Positions 33,488 to 42,015 of a DNA stretch of 64,000 nt are shown here, piece after piece. The notes under the pieces were generated by a model, which was not told where the DNA came from, did not search any database, and worked only from the letters and a program-made list of their open reading frames with translations. The stretch is from Maricaulis sp017643475 (GTDB taxonomy: Bacteria > Pseudomonadota > Alphaproteobacteria > Caulobacterales > Maricaulaceae). Numbering within the stretch: position 1 is the first letter of the stretch; every line of letters begins with the position of its first letter. The position numbers were made by a program, and so were the translations under genes. The DNA is taken from the NCBI RefSeq assembly GCF_047123815.1, contig NZ_CP138920.1, forward strand, positions 1,674,001 through 1,738,000. Reading direction: 5' to 3'.

Positions 33488-33778
33488 ATGTCTGACGTAT
33501 TCAAGGCGCTGGCACATCCTGTTCGGCGCCAGGTCCTCAAGGATTTGCGGGGTGGACCCTGCGCTGCCGGCGAACTCGCCGAGCGTTTCCCCGTGTCCAA
33601 ACCGACCATGTCCGGCCATTTCAACATCTTGAAGGAAGCGGGTTTGATCCTGTCGGAGCGTCACGGCACGACCATCCGCTACCGGCTTAATGTCTCGGTC
33701 GCCGATGAGGCGATTGGCTGGCTGATGGAATTGGTCGGCAAGGAAGAGTCCGGAGAAAACAAAGGAGAAAACGAATGA
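33488..33778 (+). CDS. SdpR-like ArsR-family autorepressor
   Basis: 96-residue winged-helix protein: MSDVFKALAHPVRRQVLKDL, AGELAERFPVSKPTMSGHFNILKEAGLI, then a RHGTTIRYRLNVS wing. It lacks the metal-binding ELCVC cysteines, as in SdpR, which represses the sdpRI operon in Bacillus until signalled through SdpI. The last codons overlap the sdpI-like start by 4 bp, so the pair is translationally coupled. Confidence 0.85.
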   Translation: MSDVFKALAHPVRRQVLKDLRGGPCAAGELAERFPVSKPTMSGHFNILKEAGLILSERHGTTIRYRLNVSVADEAIGWLMELVGKEESGENKGENE

Positions 33779-34473
33779 TCCGCAAAGGCCTTCTTCTCTC
33801 GGCCCCCTTCCTCATCGCGATCTGGGCGATGTCGGTTTATGGCTTCATGAATGTCGAACCGGGCACGGAACTACCGCTGCACTGGGGGCTGGAGGGGCAG
33901 CCGGATCGGTTCGGCTCGCCGTTCGAAGCCCTGTTCCTGATGCCGCTTTTCATCACTGGGACGGTGGTGTTGATGGCGGTTCTGCCGATGATCGACACCC
34001 GCGGCAACAATCTCCGCCGCTCTTCACCCGCCTATCTTGTGACCTGGATCGGTGTGCTGGCCCTGGTGACAGCGGTGCATGTCGCTGTCGTACTTGCTGC
34101 GACAGGCCAGTTGGCCAATGGAGGCGCTGATGTCATGCCCCAGTTGGTGTCAGGTGGTGTCAGCATCCTCCTGATCGCGATTGGCAATATGCTTGGCAAG
34201 GCGCGTCCCAACTGGTTTTTCGGTATTCGCACACCCTGGACTCTGTCCTCGGACCTGGCCTGGGACAAGACGCATCGGGTGACGGGTCGGCTGATGGTGA
34301 TCGGTGGGTTGGTCATGCTGGCTGCTGTGGTTCTGCTGCCAGTCAAATTTGCTTTCCTGATACTTTTGATTGGCGCCATCGGCCCGGCAGCCTTTGGGAT
34401 TGTCTATTCCTATATTGTCTGGAAATCCGATCCGGACCGCGAGACACATGCGTCCAGTGACACGGATGAATAG
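33775..34473 (+). CDS. SdpI-family membrane protein
   Basis: 232 residues with an N-terminal DUF1648-type segment (PLHWGLEGQPDRFGSP) and about six membrane helices; the C-terminal GKARPNWFFGIRTPWTLSSDLAWDKTHR stretch is the SdpI signature. In Bacillus, SdpI gives immunity to the SdpC cannibalism peptide and sequesters SdpR. No sdpC-like gene is present here, so the role is probably a broader one in membrane-stress sensing or immunity. Coupled with the upstream ArsR-type gene. Confidence 0.88.
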   Translation: MIRKGLLLSAPFLIAIWAMSVYGFMNVEPGTELPLHWGLEGQPDRFGSPFEALFLMPLFITGTVVLMAVLPMIDTRGNNLRRSSPAYLVTWIGVLALVTAVHVAVVLAATGQLANGGADVMPQLVSGGVSILLIAIGNMLGKARPNWFFGIRTPWTLSSDLAWDKTHRVTGRLMVIGGLVMLAAVVLLPVKFAFLILLIGAIGPAAFGIVYSYIVWKSDPDRETHASSDTDE

Positions 34474-34560
34474 CCGGTTTGCCTGCAGTTTCTTTGCCGG
34501 CATGCTTGCGGGAACATCAAGACGGCGTTAGCGAGTGGGAAATCAGTTGAGGAAACGCCC

Positions 34561-35793
34561 ATGTCCGCTTCGCGCCCGATCAAGAAAGTCGTCCTTGCCT
34601 ATTCCGGTGGTCTGGATACTTCGGTCATCCTGAAATGGCTTCAGGACAAGTATGATGCTGAAGTCGTCACCTTTACAGCCGATCTCGGCCAGGGTGAGGA
34701 GTTGGAGCCGGCCCGACAGAAAGCCGAGGCGGCGGGTGTATCCGAGATCTTCATCGAGGACCTCCGCGAGGATTTCGTTCGTGATTATGTCTACCCTATG
34801 GTGCGTGCAAACGCCGTATATGAGGGTCTCTATCTCCTTGGGACCTCGATCGCCCGTCCGCTGATATCCAAGCGTCTGGTTGATATTGCCCATGCGACCG
34901 GTGCTGATGCCGTTGCACACGGTGCCACGGGCAAGGGTAATGACCAGGTACGCTTCGAGCTTGGCGTCTATGCGTTGGATCCGGACCTCAAGGTCATCGC
35001 GCCATGGCGTGAGTGGGACCTGACGTCGCGCACCAAGTTGATCGAATACGCTGAAGCCAATGGCATCGATGTACCAACTGACAAGCGCGGTGAGGCGCCC
35101 TTCTCCGTAGATGCCAATCTCTGGCACACTTCTTCGGAGGGCAAGATGCTGGAAGATCCGGCCGAGGAAGCATTCGAGATTGTCTATCAGCGAACAGGGC
35201 GTCCGGAAGACGCGCCTGACGAGGCGGAATACATCGCTATCGGATTCAAACGCGGTGACGCGGTGTCGCTGAATGGTGAGGAACTTTCTCCTGCCACCAT
35301 CCTGACACGCCTGAATGATCTGGGCCGTGTCCACGGTATTGGCCGCCTCGACCTGGTGGAGAACCGTTTTGTTGGCATGAAGTCCCGCGGCATCTACGAG
35401 ACCCCGGGCGGCACGATCCTGATGGCAGCTCATCGCGGGATCGAGCAGATCACCATGGACCGTGGCGCAGCCCATCTGAAGGATGAATTGATGCCGCGTT
35501 ACGCCAAGCTTCTCTATGAGGGATTCTGGTTCTCACCGGAGCGCGAAATGCTGCAGGCGGCAATTGATGCCAGCCAGGAATTTGTCGATGGCGAGGTGCG
35601 TGTGAAACTCTTCAAGGGTCGCGCGGATGTGGTCGGGCGCAGCTCTGAGAACTCCTTGTATTCACTCGAACACGTCACGTTCGAAGAAGATGATGTTTAC
35701 GATCAGAAGGATGCCGAGGGTTTCATTCGCCTGAACGCGCTTCGCTTGCAGCTGCTTGCACGCAGAAAACGCAAACTTGGCGTAAACAGCTGA
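34561..35793 (+). CDS. argG: Argininosuccinate synthase
   Basis: 410 residues joining citrulline and aspartate with ATP in arginine synthesis. The P-loop-like AYSGGLDTS is at residues 13-21, followed by the GKGNDQVRFE citrulline/aspartate region, EAPFSVDANLWH and the KSRGIYETPGGTIL segment. Length is standard. GAGGAAA precedes the ATG. It stands alone between the sdp-like pair and the histidine kinase; no clear terminator follows. Confidence 0.98.
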   Translation: MSASRPIKKVVLAYSGGLDTSVILKWLQDKYDAEVVTFTADLGQGEELEPARQKAEAAGVSEIFIEDLREDFVRDYVYPMVRANAVYEGLYLLGTSIARPLISKRLVDIAHATGADAVAHGATGKGNDQVRFELGVYALDPDLKVIAPWREWDLTSRTKLIEYAEANGIDVPTDKRGEAPFSVDANLWHTSSEGKMLEDPAEEAFEIVYQRTGRPEDAPDEAEYIAIGFKRGDAVSLNGEELSPATILTRLNDLGRVHGIGRLDLVENRFVGMKSRGIYETPGGTILMAAHRGIEQITMDRGAAHLKDELMPRYAKLLYEGFWFSPEREMLQAAIDASQEFVDGEVRVKLFKGRADVVGRSSENSLYSLEHVTFEEDDVYDQKDAEGFIRLNALRLQLLARRKRKLGVNS

Positions 35794-35942
35794 AATTCCA
35801 GTGCTATAGAACAGCATCGCCCCCAATTTCCCGGCCGATGATCCGATTTAATATCGGTTATGAAAAATTCATTTGGCGGATCAGTGCTTTACTTCGAGAC
35901 CATTGCTCGCAAACCTGAATTGGGATGCTTGGATTGGTTAAG

Positions 35943-35999
35943 CCCGTGTTTACACTGCTTGGGCAGTGTGCGCGGGCCATTGGGGGCACCCTAAAGGGT
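35943..35999 (+). promoter_or_regulatory. Leader hairpins before the orphan histidine kinase
   Basis: First hairpin: ACACTGC (35952-35958) with GCAGTGT (35963-35969) around TTGG, closed by an outer CCCG/CGGG pair (35943-35946, 35973-35976). Second: ACCCT-AA-AGGGT at 35988-35999, whose right arm contains the AGGG ribosome-binding site 6 nt before the ATG at 36005. Such pairing could limit translation. No known riboswitch class was recognised. Confidence 0.35.
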
Positions 36000-36004
36000 A
36001 GGCG

Positions 36005-37156
36005 ATGATCTTGGACTCAGTGCTCGTAACGAGCGTCCTAGATTTATTCTATATCGCTGTGACAATCATCGCGATTGTCTCGCTGGTCCGTTATGCCCAA
36101 AATTCTCGCATCGCCAACATCTCCATGGAGATCAATCTCCTGTGTGCGGGCTTGGGTATATGGACGATTTTTCACGCCATTGATTTCTTCTGGCTGCTTG
36201 TGGGTCCGGCCTTCTCCTCCCCCGAGGCAATCGCGGCCTTCTCGCGGCTTATGCACTCCGATGTGCGCCTGTTTACTGATGTCGCGGCGACCGCACTGCT
36301 GGTGGTCGGATTCCTGCGCTTGTTGTCGCGGTTCGGACAGTCCTTCAGCGATATGCGGCGAGATGCCGAGGAAATGGCCGACGAGCTGGGTAGCAACCGC
36401 GAAGTCGGTGACCAGCTGGCTGCGGCTGAACAGATCCAGCGAGATGCGGCGAAGTCCAAGACTGACTTCCTGGTTGCCATCAGCCATGAATTGCGTACCC
36501 CTCTCAACGGGATCATCGGACTGGGCAATTTGCTGGCCAATACGGACTTGACGGACGAGCAGGGCAAGCTGTTGTCCACACTTGAACAATCCGCCCAGGC
36601 GATGCTGACCCGCATCAGTGATGTCCTCGATCTTGCACGCCTGCAAAGTGGCCAGAGGGAATTGCGAACCGTCGCCTTCAACCCGTGTGACCTGGCGACG
36701 AGCGTCCAGGCCCTGTTTACGCCGTTCGCGACCCGGAAGGGGCTGAAATTCGAGACGCGCTGTGGGGAAAACGCCAATCGCGATGTGATCAGTGATCAGA
36801 TGTTGGTGAAACAGGCCCTGACCAATATCGTCTCGAACGCGATCAAGTATACGCCGTCCGGTGAAGTGACCATCGAAACCACCGTCCGTTCTGCCGGTTC
36901 AGAGCGGCTCTGGCTGGAATTCGTGGTTGATGACACCGGTGTCGGGTTGGACGGGGAGTTGCTCGAACTCTTGGTTGACAGTGAGCGTCCGATCAATGAG
37001 TCCGAGTTCGGAGTAGGCCTGGCGATCTGCTGGCGCATCGCCAGGCTGATGGAGGGGTATGTCCGGATCGAGGGCAAGCCAACCGGTGGCACCCGGGCGA
37101 CGCTGTGCCTGCAGGTCCAGCGCGAACCCAAGCCGGAAGATCATGAAGACGTCTGA
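36005..37156 (+). CDS. Membrane sensor histidine kinase, orphan
   Basis: 383 residues. Three hydrophobic segments (about 8-30, 43-68, 90-107) form a small membrane sensor, followed by a coiled coil (115-150) and the kinase core: H box SHELRTPLNG with His161, N box NIVSNAIKYT, G1 DDTGVGL and G2 GVGLAI. The catalytic parts look intact. No response regulator is adjacent; a small tyrosine phosphatase gene begins 12 bp downstream. Partner and signal unknown. Confidence 0.9.
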   Translation: MILDSVLVTSVLDLFYIAVTIIAIVSLVRYAQNSRIANISMEINLLCAGLGIWTIFHAIDFFWLLVGPAFSSPEAIAAFSRLMHSDVRLFTDVAATALLVVGFLRLLSRFGQSFSDMRRDAEEMADELGSNREVGDQLAAAEQIQRDAAKSKTDFLVAISHELRTPLNGIIGLGNLLANTDLTDEQGKLLSTLEQSAQAMLTRISDVLDLARLQSGQRELRTVAFNPCDLATSVQALFTPFATRKGLKFETRCGENANRDVISDQMLVKQALTNIVSNAIKYTPSGEVTIETTVRSAGSERLWLEFVVDDTGVGLDGELLELLVDSERPINESEFGVGLAICWRIARLMEGYVRIEGKPTGGTRATLCLQVQREPKPEDHEDV

Positions 37157-37168
37157 GACCGGCGAGAC

Positions 37169-37633
37169 ATGACCCGTATCCTGTTTCTGTGCACCGGGAA
37201 TATCTGTCGGTCGCCGCTGGCGGATGGATATGCGCGATATCGCGTTCAGGCTCTTGGACTGGACTGGCATATCGATTCCGCTGGAACCGGGGCCTGGCAT
37301 GTCGGCGAGGCACCTGACCCGAGGGCGAGGGCTGTTGCATATCGACGAGGTTATCCGATCGATAGTCTACGGGCACGTCAACTGGACGCTGCTGACCATT
37401 TCGAGTTCGACTACATAATCGCGCTCGATCGCAGTCATCTGGACCACCTGCAGCGATATCGCCCGCAGGATGGCGTCGCCGAGAACACTCTCCTGCTGAG
37501 CTGGAGCAATTTGGCTCACGAGGATGTTGCGGATCCCTATTATGATGATGACGCTGCGTTCGAGCTCACCGCCGATGAAATCGAGGCGGGTGTCGACGCG
37601 CTCATTGCCGCGCTGCAAACTCGCGCCAGCTGA
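37169..37633 (+). CDS. Low-molecular-weight protein tyrosine phosphatase
   Basis: 154 residues. The N-terminal FLCTGNICRSP is the CX5R phosphatase loop (Cys8, Arg14), and the late DVADPYY segment supplies the general-acid Asp. In bacteria such enzymes counter tyrosine kinases in polysaccharide export, or act as arsenate reductases; the DPYY form favours a phosphatase. It follows the histidine kinase by 12 bp, likely in the same transcript. Confidence 0.92.
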   Translation: MTRILFLCTGNICRSPLADGYARYRVQALGLDWHIDSAGTGAWHVGEAPDPRARAVAYRRGYPIDSLRARQLDAADHFEFDYIIALDRSHLDHLQRYRPQDGVAENTLLLSWSNLAHEDVADPYYDDDAAFELTADEIEAGVDALIAALQTRAS

Positions 37634-37685
37634 TCTGACAGCGATTTAAGATGACCCCGGTTCCATTGCTTTCTAGACAGACGGC

Positions 37686-38516
37686 ATGGAGATCGTGCGT
37701 ATCAGCGAGGCGACCGGCAAGACAAACCGGCGAAACTCACCGGCAGCCGTGTTTTCAAGAGTGTCGAGCGGTGGGATGAAGCTCGCCTCCAGCCTTGGCT
37801 CTATCAAGCTTGTACTGCAGGGGCGGGAAATCTACCGCCATCGCGACCAGCAAATTGCTGTCGAAGCCGGCCAGATGTTGCTGGTGCGCCCGGACATGGA
37901 GTTGAGCTGTGAGGTCGACGCAGCGCATCCCACGCGTGGGCTCTGTCTATATGTAGATGAGGACAAGTCTCGGGCCATCAGCGCGCCCTATGTTCGTACG
38001 CGGGCGCCTGCCGCCTATATGGAAACCGCGCTCGAGCTCTTTAACCGGTCAGATAGCAAAAGCCTGACGGGGCTGGACGGCCAGGATAGTCTGGGAACCT
38101 TGCAGGAGCAGGGTGTTTCGATTGCCGGCGCGATGTCAGAGCATTTCCTCCGCCTTGGACTGGAGCGTGAACTGGCGCGTTCGGCCCTGCTCTGCCGTCT
38201 CGAACTGGCCCGGGCTTTTCTGGAGGATTGCGTAGAGGGCAGTCTGGATATCGACCGGCTTTGCCGCGAAACCGGTATGTCCAAATTCCACTTCATGCGA
38301 AGCTTCAAGGCTGCGTATGGCACCTCTCCCAAGCGCTATTGGACCAGTAAGCGCTTGCTTGCTGCCATGGATGTCGCGCGCGAGATTTCCGAACCGCTCG
38401 AAGATGTTGCCCTGCGTCTCGGGTATTCGGACCGATCGAGTTTTGCCCGGGCATTTCGGCGCCATATCGGCCAGACGCCTGCGCAATTCATGCGCGCGAC
38501 TGCGCGTCTTCACTGA
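37686..38516 (+). CDS. AraC-family transcriptional regulator
   Basis: 276 residues. A cupin-like N-terminal sensing domain (about 20-100, YRHRDQQIAVEAGQMLLVRPDMEL) precedes two C-terminal helix-turn-helix motifs: SLDIDRLCRETGMSKFHFMRSFKAAYGTSPKRYW and PLEDVALRLGYSDRSSFARAFRRHIGQTPAQF. The ligand and targets are unknown; no catabolic genes adjoin it. Followed by a hairpin terminator. Confidence 0.92.
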   Translation: MEIVRISEATGKTNRRNSPAAVFSRVSSGGMKLASSLGSIKLVLQGREIYRHRDQQIAVEAGQMLLVRPDMELSCEVDAAHPTRGLCLYVDEDKSRAISAPYVRTRAPAAYMETALELFNRSDSKSLTGLDGQDSLGTLQEQGVSIAGAMSEHFLRLGLERELARSALLCRLELARAFLEDCVEGSLDIDRLCRETGMSKFHFMRSFKAAYGTSPKRYWTSKRLLAAMDVAREISEPLEDVALRLGYSDRSSFARAFRRHIGQTPAQFMRATARLH

Positions 38517-38816
38517 TTGCCGACCCCGTAAAGTATGACGGTACCGGCCTTCCTCTCTCGGGTGAGAGGAAAGACCGGCACCGCCGCCCAAAGTCATCGA
38601 GGGGTGTCTCAGGGCAAGCTCGGCGCGACTGAGGCATTTGTCCTCGCCAACGTCAGGCGGGAGAGATCAATCCGGGAACAGTGCGGCAGGTTGACCGGAT
38701 CGATCGACGTGGAGCCGGTGTGCCGGCGCCACGATCTGGGTGAAGGGGATTTCGCCGCTGCCGTCTGTTCGACGTGCTCACTTTCCGTCACAGACAGGCA
38801 GCGGCGAGGTCACCGA
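38517..38816. other. Gene-free gap between AraC regulator and esterase
   Basis: About 300 bp. The first 60 bases hold the AraC-gene hairpin. Beyond that, frames on both strands lack coding signals and no further structure stands out. Confidence 0.5.
38544..38578 (+). terminator. Hairpin downstream of the AraC gene
   Basis: TTCCTCTC (38550-38557) pairs with GAGAGGAA (38564-38571), extended by CCGG/CCGG outside. No T run follows, so termination may be weak or factor-assisted. Confidence 0.45.
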
Positions 38817-39638
38817 TCAGTTTCTCAAGGTCTGATCAATGAAGGAAACCATGGCATCACGTGCGGCGCTGGAGGCTTCCGCATCGGCAAGCTGGAAGAA
38901 TAGCGAGTTGTGCGTCTCCTCGGAGAAATAGACAAAGTCGATCACGTCATTGGATGGGTGTTCCTCGACAATGCCTTCGAAATGCTGCGTGTAGATCGCG
39001 CTTTCACCTTCCGAGATGATGAGTGTGGGCGTGTCATAGCCGTCCAGATAGGAGGCAGGAGAGGCGGCTGCGTGTCCTTCGCTTGGACCAAAAACGCCAA
39101 GCACATGGCCGACAGCCACCTCTTCGCCCAATCCTTCCCGGATCAGCTCGTAGTAGTTTTCGATGTCATAGGCACCGGCGACCGGAATGGCGCCGCGCAC
39201 GGTGTTGCCGTCCAGACCCTGTTCTGCAAGGTAACTCTCATCCATGGCCAGCAATGCCGAGAGATGTCCGCCAGCCGAATAGCCGGAGACGAACAGGGCG
39301 TCGCGGTCGAGGCCGTGATCTGCGCCATTATTCCACAGCCAGGCAAAGGCGCGGGCGACATCGCGGATATGTTCGGGGTGCTGGATACCTTCGTCCGGCA
39401 GGCGCTCTGACATCCAGCGGCCGGGAGACAGGCGATAGGACATGACGGCCACGGCGATGCCCTGGTCTGCCAGACCCTGGGCCAGGGTCATTTCACGGGA
39501 TCTGTCGCCAGCTGCCCAGGCGCCACCATGGATCCACAGGACCGTTGCGCGAGGTGTGCCCTCGGCCGGCAAGACAAGATTGAGCCGGTGTCTGCGATCA
39601 TCGAAATCGGCGCCGTCATAATAGGCAAGGTCCATCAC
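38817..39638 (-). CDS. Alpha/beta hydrolase esterase, cut off from its signal peptide
   Basis: 273 residues from GTG 39638: an esterase of the carboxylesterase/BD-FAE group with VLWIHGGAWAAGDRS (oxyanion HGG), VMSYRLSP, nucleophile GYSAGG and a C-terminal SEETHNSLF catalytic His. The frame continues upstream through DESAHTRT to an in-frame TAG (39663-39665) and beyond it to a complete signal peptide starting at 39764. So the ancestral protein was very likely exported, and the present form, if made, would start internally without a leader. Substrate unknown. Confidence 0.75.
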   Translation of the reverse strand: MMDLAYYDGADFDDRRHRLNLVLPAEGTPRATVLWIHGGAWAAGDRSREMTLAQGLADQGIAVAVMSYRLSPGRWMSERLPDEGIQHPEHIRDVARAFAWLWNNGADHGLDRDALFVSGYSAGGHLSALLAMDESYLAEQGLDGNTVRGAIPVAGAYDIENYYELIREGLGEEVAVGHVLGVFGPSEGHAAASPASYLDGYDTPTLIISEGESAIYTQHFEGIVEEHPSNDVIDFVYFSEETHNSLFFQLADAEASSAARDAMVSFIDQTLRN

Positions 39639-39662
39639 GGTGCGGGTATGCGCGCTCTCGTC

Positions 39663-39764
39663 CTAGGCAAGTTCATGGGCCAGTGCCAGCGGGGCATTGG
39701 CGCAGCTCAGGACCAGCGAGGTCGCAAAAACACCTGCAATCAGTTTTCCGGCGGACAATTTCAT
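39663..39764 (-). pseudogene. Signal-peptide fragment upstream of the esterase, ended by TAG
   Basis: 33 codons from ATG 39764, starting MKLSAGKLIAGVFATSLVL and running to AHELA, then TAG, all in the esterase frame. It has the basic start, hydrophobic core and Ala-x-Ala ends of a signal peptide. A single change (for example CAG to TAG) explains the break. Real nonsense mutation or base-call error cannot be told apart here. Confidence 0.65.
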
Positions 39765-39844
39765 CGAACACATTCTTTCTGCAGCACATCCGGAAGCAGG
39801 ACACGACAAAAGATGGCTCGGATCTATGACCGAAATTGCTCGGT

Positions 39845-40384
39845 TCAGCCGAGCGGGTAGTCGGCGATGGGCTCGTAGATGTTTGTTTCGCCCTTGCGGG
39901 GGTGGCTCTTGTACAGCGAGAAATACTGAGCCATCAGCGGGCCGGATCGATAATCCAGCGTGCGATCGACAAAGCTGCGCAGCCGGTCAACGGGCGTGTT
40001 GTGCAGATAGGCCATGGTAAGATGCGGCTTGAAATGACGTGTTTCAGCCTTCAGGCCAGCGCGTCGTGCTGCACGCTCGCAGGCCGCGTTGAGTTCCAGC
40101 AGCGGCTCACCTCCGTCCACGCTCATCCACAATGTGTGTGGATCGGACTTGCCGAACCAGTTGGCTGTTCCAAGCTCGTAGGCGAATTGCGGCAGCATGA
40201 TCGCGGAGAGCTCCGCATCCAGGTCTTCCAGCTGGCGCTCATCGACATCGCCGAAAAAGCGCAGGGTGATGTGGAAATTCTCCAGCGGTCGCCAGCGGGC
40301 GCCGGGGACACCTTTGTGCAGGCGTTTCAGCTCTCGGGCGGTATCGCGCTCGATGGGAAGGGCGGCAAACAGGCGAAGCGACAT
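39845..40384 (-). CDS. thpR: RNA 2',3'-cyclic phosphodiesterase (2H family)
   Basis: 179 residues. Two His-x-Thr/Ser-x motifs define the 2H phosphoesterase fold: FHITLRFFG (residues ~37-45) and FKPHLTMAYL (~118-127). The family opens 2',3'-cyclic phosphates and can ligate tRNA halves in vitro with 2'-5' bonds. Standard length, monocistronic, no coupled genes. Confidence 0.93.
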   Translation of the reverse strand: MSLRLFAALPIERDTARELKRLHKGVPGARWRPLENFHITLRFFGDVDERQLEDLDAELSAIMLPQFAYELGTANWFGKSDPHTLWMSVDGGEPLLELNAACERAARRAGLKAETRHFKPHLTMAYLHNTPVDRLRSFVDRTLDYRSGPLMAQYFSLYKSHPRKGETNIYEPIADYPLG

Positions 40385-40551
40385 GAGGCCGGATTAGGCC
40401 AATCGCCATGTCATAGCAATGATTTTTGAGGGGTCTTTTCCGCCAGAGGGGGACGCAAACGGTTCCCGTCCCTCCTTGCTATTTGCAACCAAAACGACAA
40501 TATTCCCCGCAAAGCGCTGTGCGCGCCCTCAGCTAATGTGAGACGTAAACA

Positions 40552-41310
40552 ATGAACGATTTTTCCCGCACTTATGGCAGTGCTCCGTCGATGGACATGT
40601 CGGTTGATGCTGGCCTGCGCAGCTTCATGCTTGGCGTTTACAACAAAATGGGCCTGGGCCTGATTGTCTCGGCGCTCATCGCGTACAGCGTTGGCACATT
40701 CGCTCCACTGACCCAGCTGGTTTTCGGAACACCGCTCTTCTACGTCGTTCAGTGGGGACCGATTGTACTGCTCCTGGGCAGCAATTTCCTGATGCGCAAT
40801 CCGTCTCCGGCCGCTTCCGGCTTCCTGTACTGGGCGGTGGTTTCCTTGATCGGTGCTTCTCTCAGCTTCTGGGTGATCCTGGCGACGAGTGGCCAGTCGG
40901 TGGATACTTTCCGTGGTTCGCTGAGCGTCGATTGGGGTACGATTGCGCAGGCGTTCTTCATCACTTCGAGCGCGTTCCTCGCACTTTCGGTATTTGGCTA
41001 TACGACCAAGCGAAACCTGATGCCGATGGGGACGTTCATTTTCATGGCAGTCTGGGGTGCGCTTGCCCTGGGTATCATGAATGCGTTCTTCTTCCAGTCC
41101 GGCATGCTGGAACTGGCACTGCAATTCGGCGTTCTGTTGCTGATGGCTGGTCTGACGGCCTTCCAGACCCAGGCGCTGAAAGTCACCTATCACGAGATCG
41201 CTGGTGACACGCGCTCCATGGCGGTCATGACCAATTTCGGTGCGCTGAACCTGTATCTCGCATTCGTGAACATGTTCCAGATCATCCTGTCGCTGCTCGG
41301 CCGCGAATAG
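40552..41310 (+). CDS. Bax inhibitor-1/YccA family membrane protein
   Basis: 252 residues with seven hydrophobic helices after a soluble N-terminal 30 residues. The family (BI-1, YccA, YbhL) includes calcium-leak channels and, in bacteria, FtsH-interacting proteins; the role of this copy is unknown. Typical segments are SFMLGVYNKMGLGLIVSALIAY and the late ALKVTYHEIAGD. A bidirectional terminator follows at once. Confidence 0.93.
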   Translation: MNDFSRTYGSAPSMDMSVDAGLRSFMLGVYNKMGLGLIVSALIAYSVGTFAPLTQLVFGTPLFYVVQWGPIVLLLGSNFLMRNPSPAASGFLYWAVVSLIGASLSFWVILATSGQSVDTFRGSLSVDWGTIAQAFFITSSAFLALSVFGYTTKRNLMPMGTFIFMAVWGALALGIMNAFFFQSGMLELALQFGVLLLMAGLTAFQTQALKVTYHEIAGDTRSMAVMTNFGALNLYLAFVNMFQIILSLLGRE

Positions 41311-41330
41311 GACGTGGTCCATTCAAACAG

Positions 41331-41365
41331 AAAACCCCCGGCCAGGCGGCCGGGGGTTTTTCTTT
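41331..41365 (+). terminator. Bidirectional intrinsic terminator
   Basis: AAAACCCCCGGCC (41331-41343), loop AGGC, GGCCGGGGGTTTT (41348-41360), then TCTTT. The matching A/T arms let it serve both the Bax-inhibitor gene (+) and the convergent DUF2794 gene (-). Confidence 0.92.
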
Positions 41366-41381
41366 GGCGGTGTCGGAAAGC

Positions 41382-41717
41382 CTAGTCGACGATTGAGAAG
41401 CGTTTCTTGTCAAACACCCGCAGGACCTGTTTGAGGTCCTGGCCGCGCTTGAGGATCTGGCCGGTCATCGAGACGACCTTGTACTGGCCCTGTTTCTGGG
41501 CATCGCCCGGGGTTTTAACAACCGTGTACATGGGCATTTCACTGGCTCGCCGGAAGATCGAGAACACGGCACAATCCTTCAGCCCGTCAATGGCGTAGTC
41601 CTTCCATTCGCCCTGGGCGACAAAGCGGCCATAGACTTTCAGGATCTCGTCGAGTTCGCGACGATGCCACATGACGCCAATTGGCGCAGACTTCCCGGCT
41701 TGCGAGCTTTCAAACAC
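41382..41717 (-). CDS. DUF2794 domain protein
   Basis: 111 residues from a GTG at 41717, chosen because AGGAG lies 7 nt upstream; a longer ATG start at 41747 is possible. The body matches alphaproteobacterial DUF2794: WHRRELDEILKVYGRFVAQGEWKDYAID, CAVFSIFRRASEMPMY and QGQYKVVSMTGQILKRGQDLKQVLRV. No catalytic motif is known for the family and its function is undetermined. Confidence 0.85.
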   Translation of the reverse strand: MFESSQAGKSAPIGVMWHRRELDEILKVYGRFVAQGEWKDYAIDGLKDCAVFSIFRRASEMPMYTVVKTPGDAQKQGQYKVVSMTGQILKRGQDLKQVLRVFDKKRFSIVD

Positions 41718-42015
41718 ACATTTTCTCCTGACAGCTGAGTAACACATACTAGCTTACAAACATTTTAGGCACTGCCCAAAAGTCGCCTTATTCCCGGCAC
41801 CATGCCGCCACATGGGATCGCCAGTTTTTGGGCGTCGGCCGGTCGCAGACGGCTTCAGATCCTGGTTTTAGACAGCCCCCCCAGCCCCCCGGATCATGGA
41901 GCTAGCCTCCGGTCGACACCCCTTCACTAAGCCTTGGAAACCTAAACCTGACTTGGGGCTGGCCAAGCCGGTATTCGCGCGCTAACGCTAGGGCCGAAGA
42001 AGGTGAGCATTGTCC

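Noticed and set aside
38535..38903. Open frame between the AraC gene and esterase
   Set aside because: Begins inside a hairpin, runs antisense into the esterase, and has no fold-like pattern.
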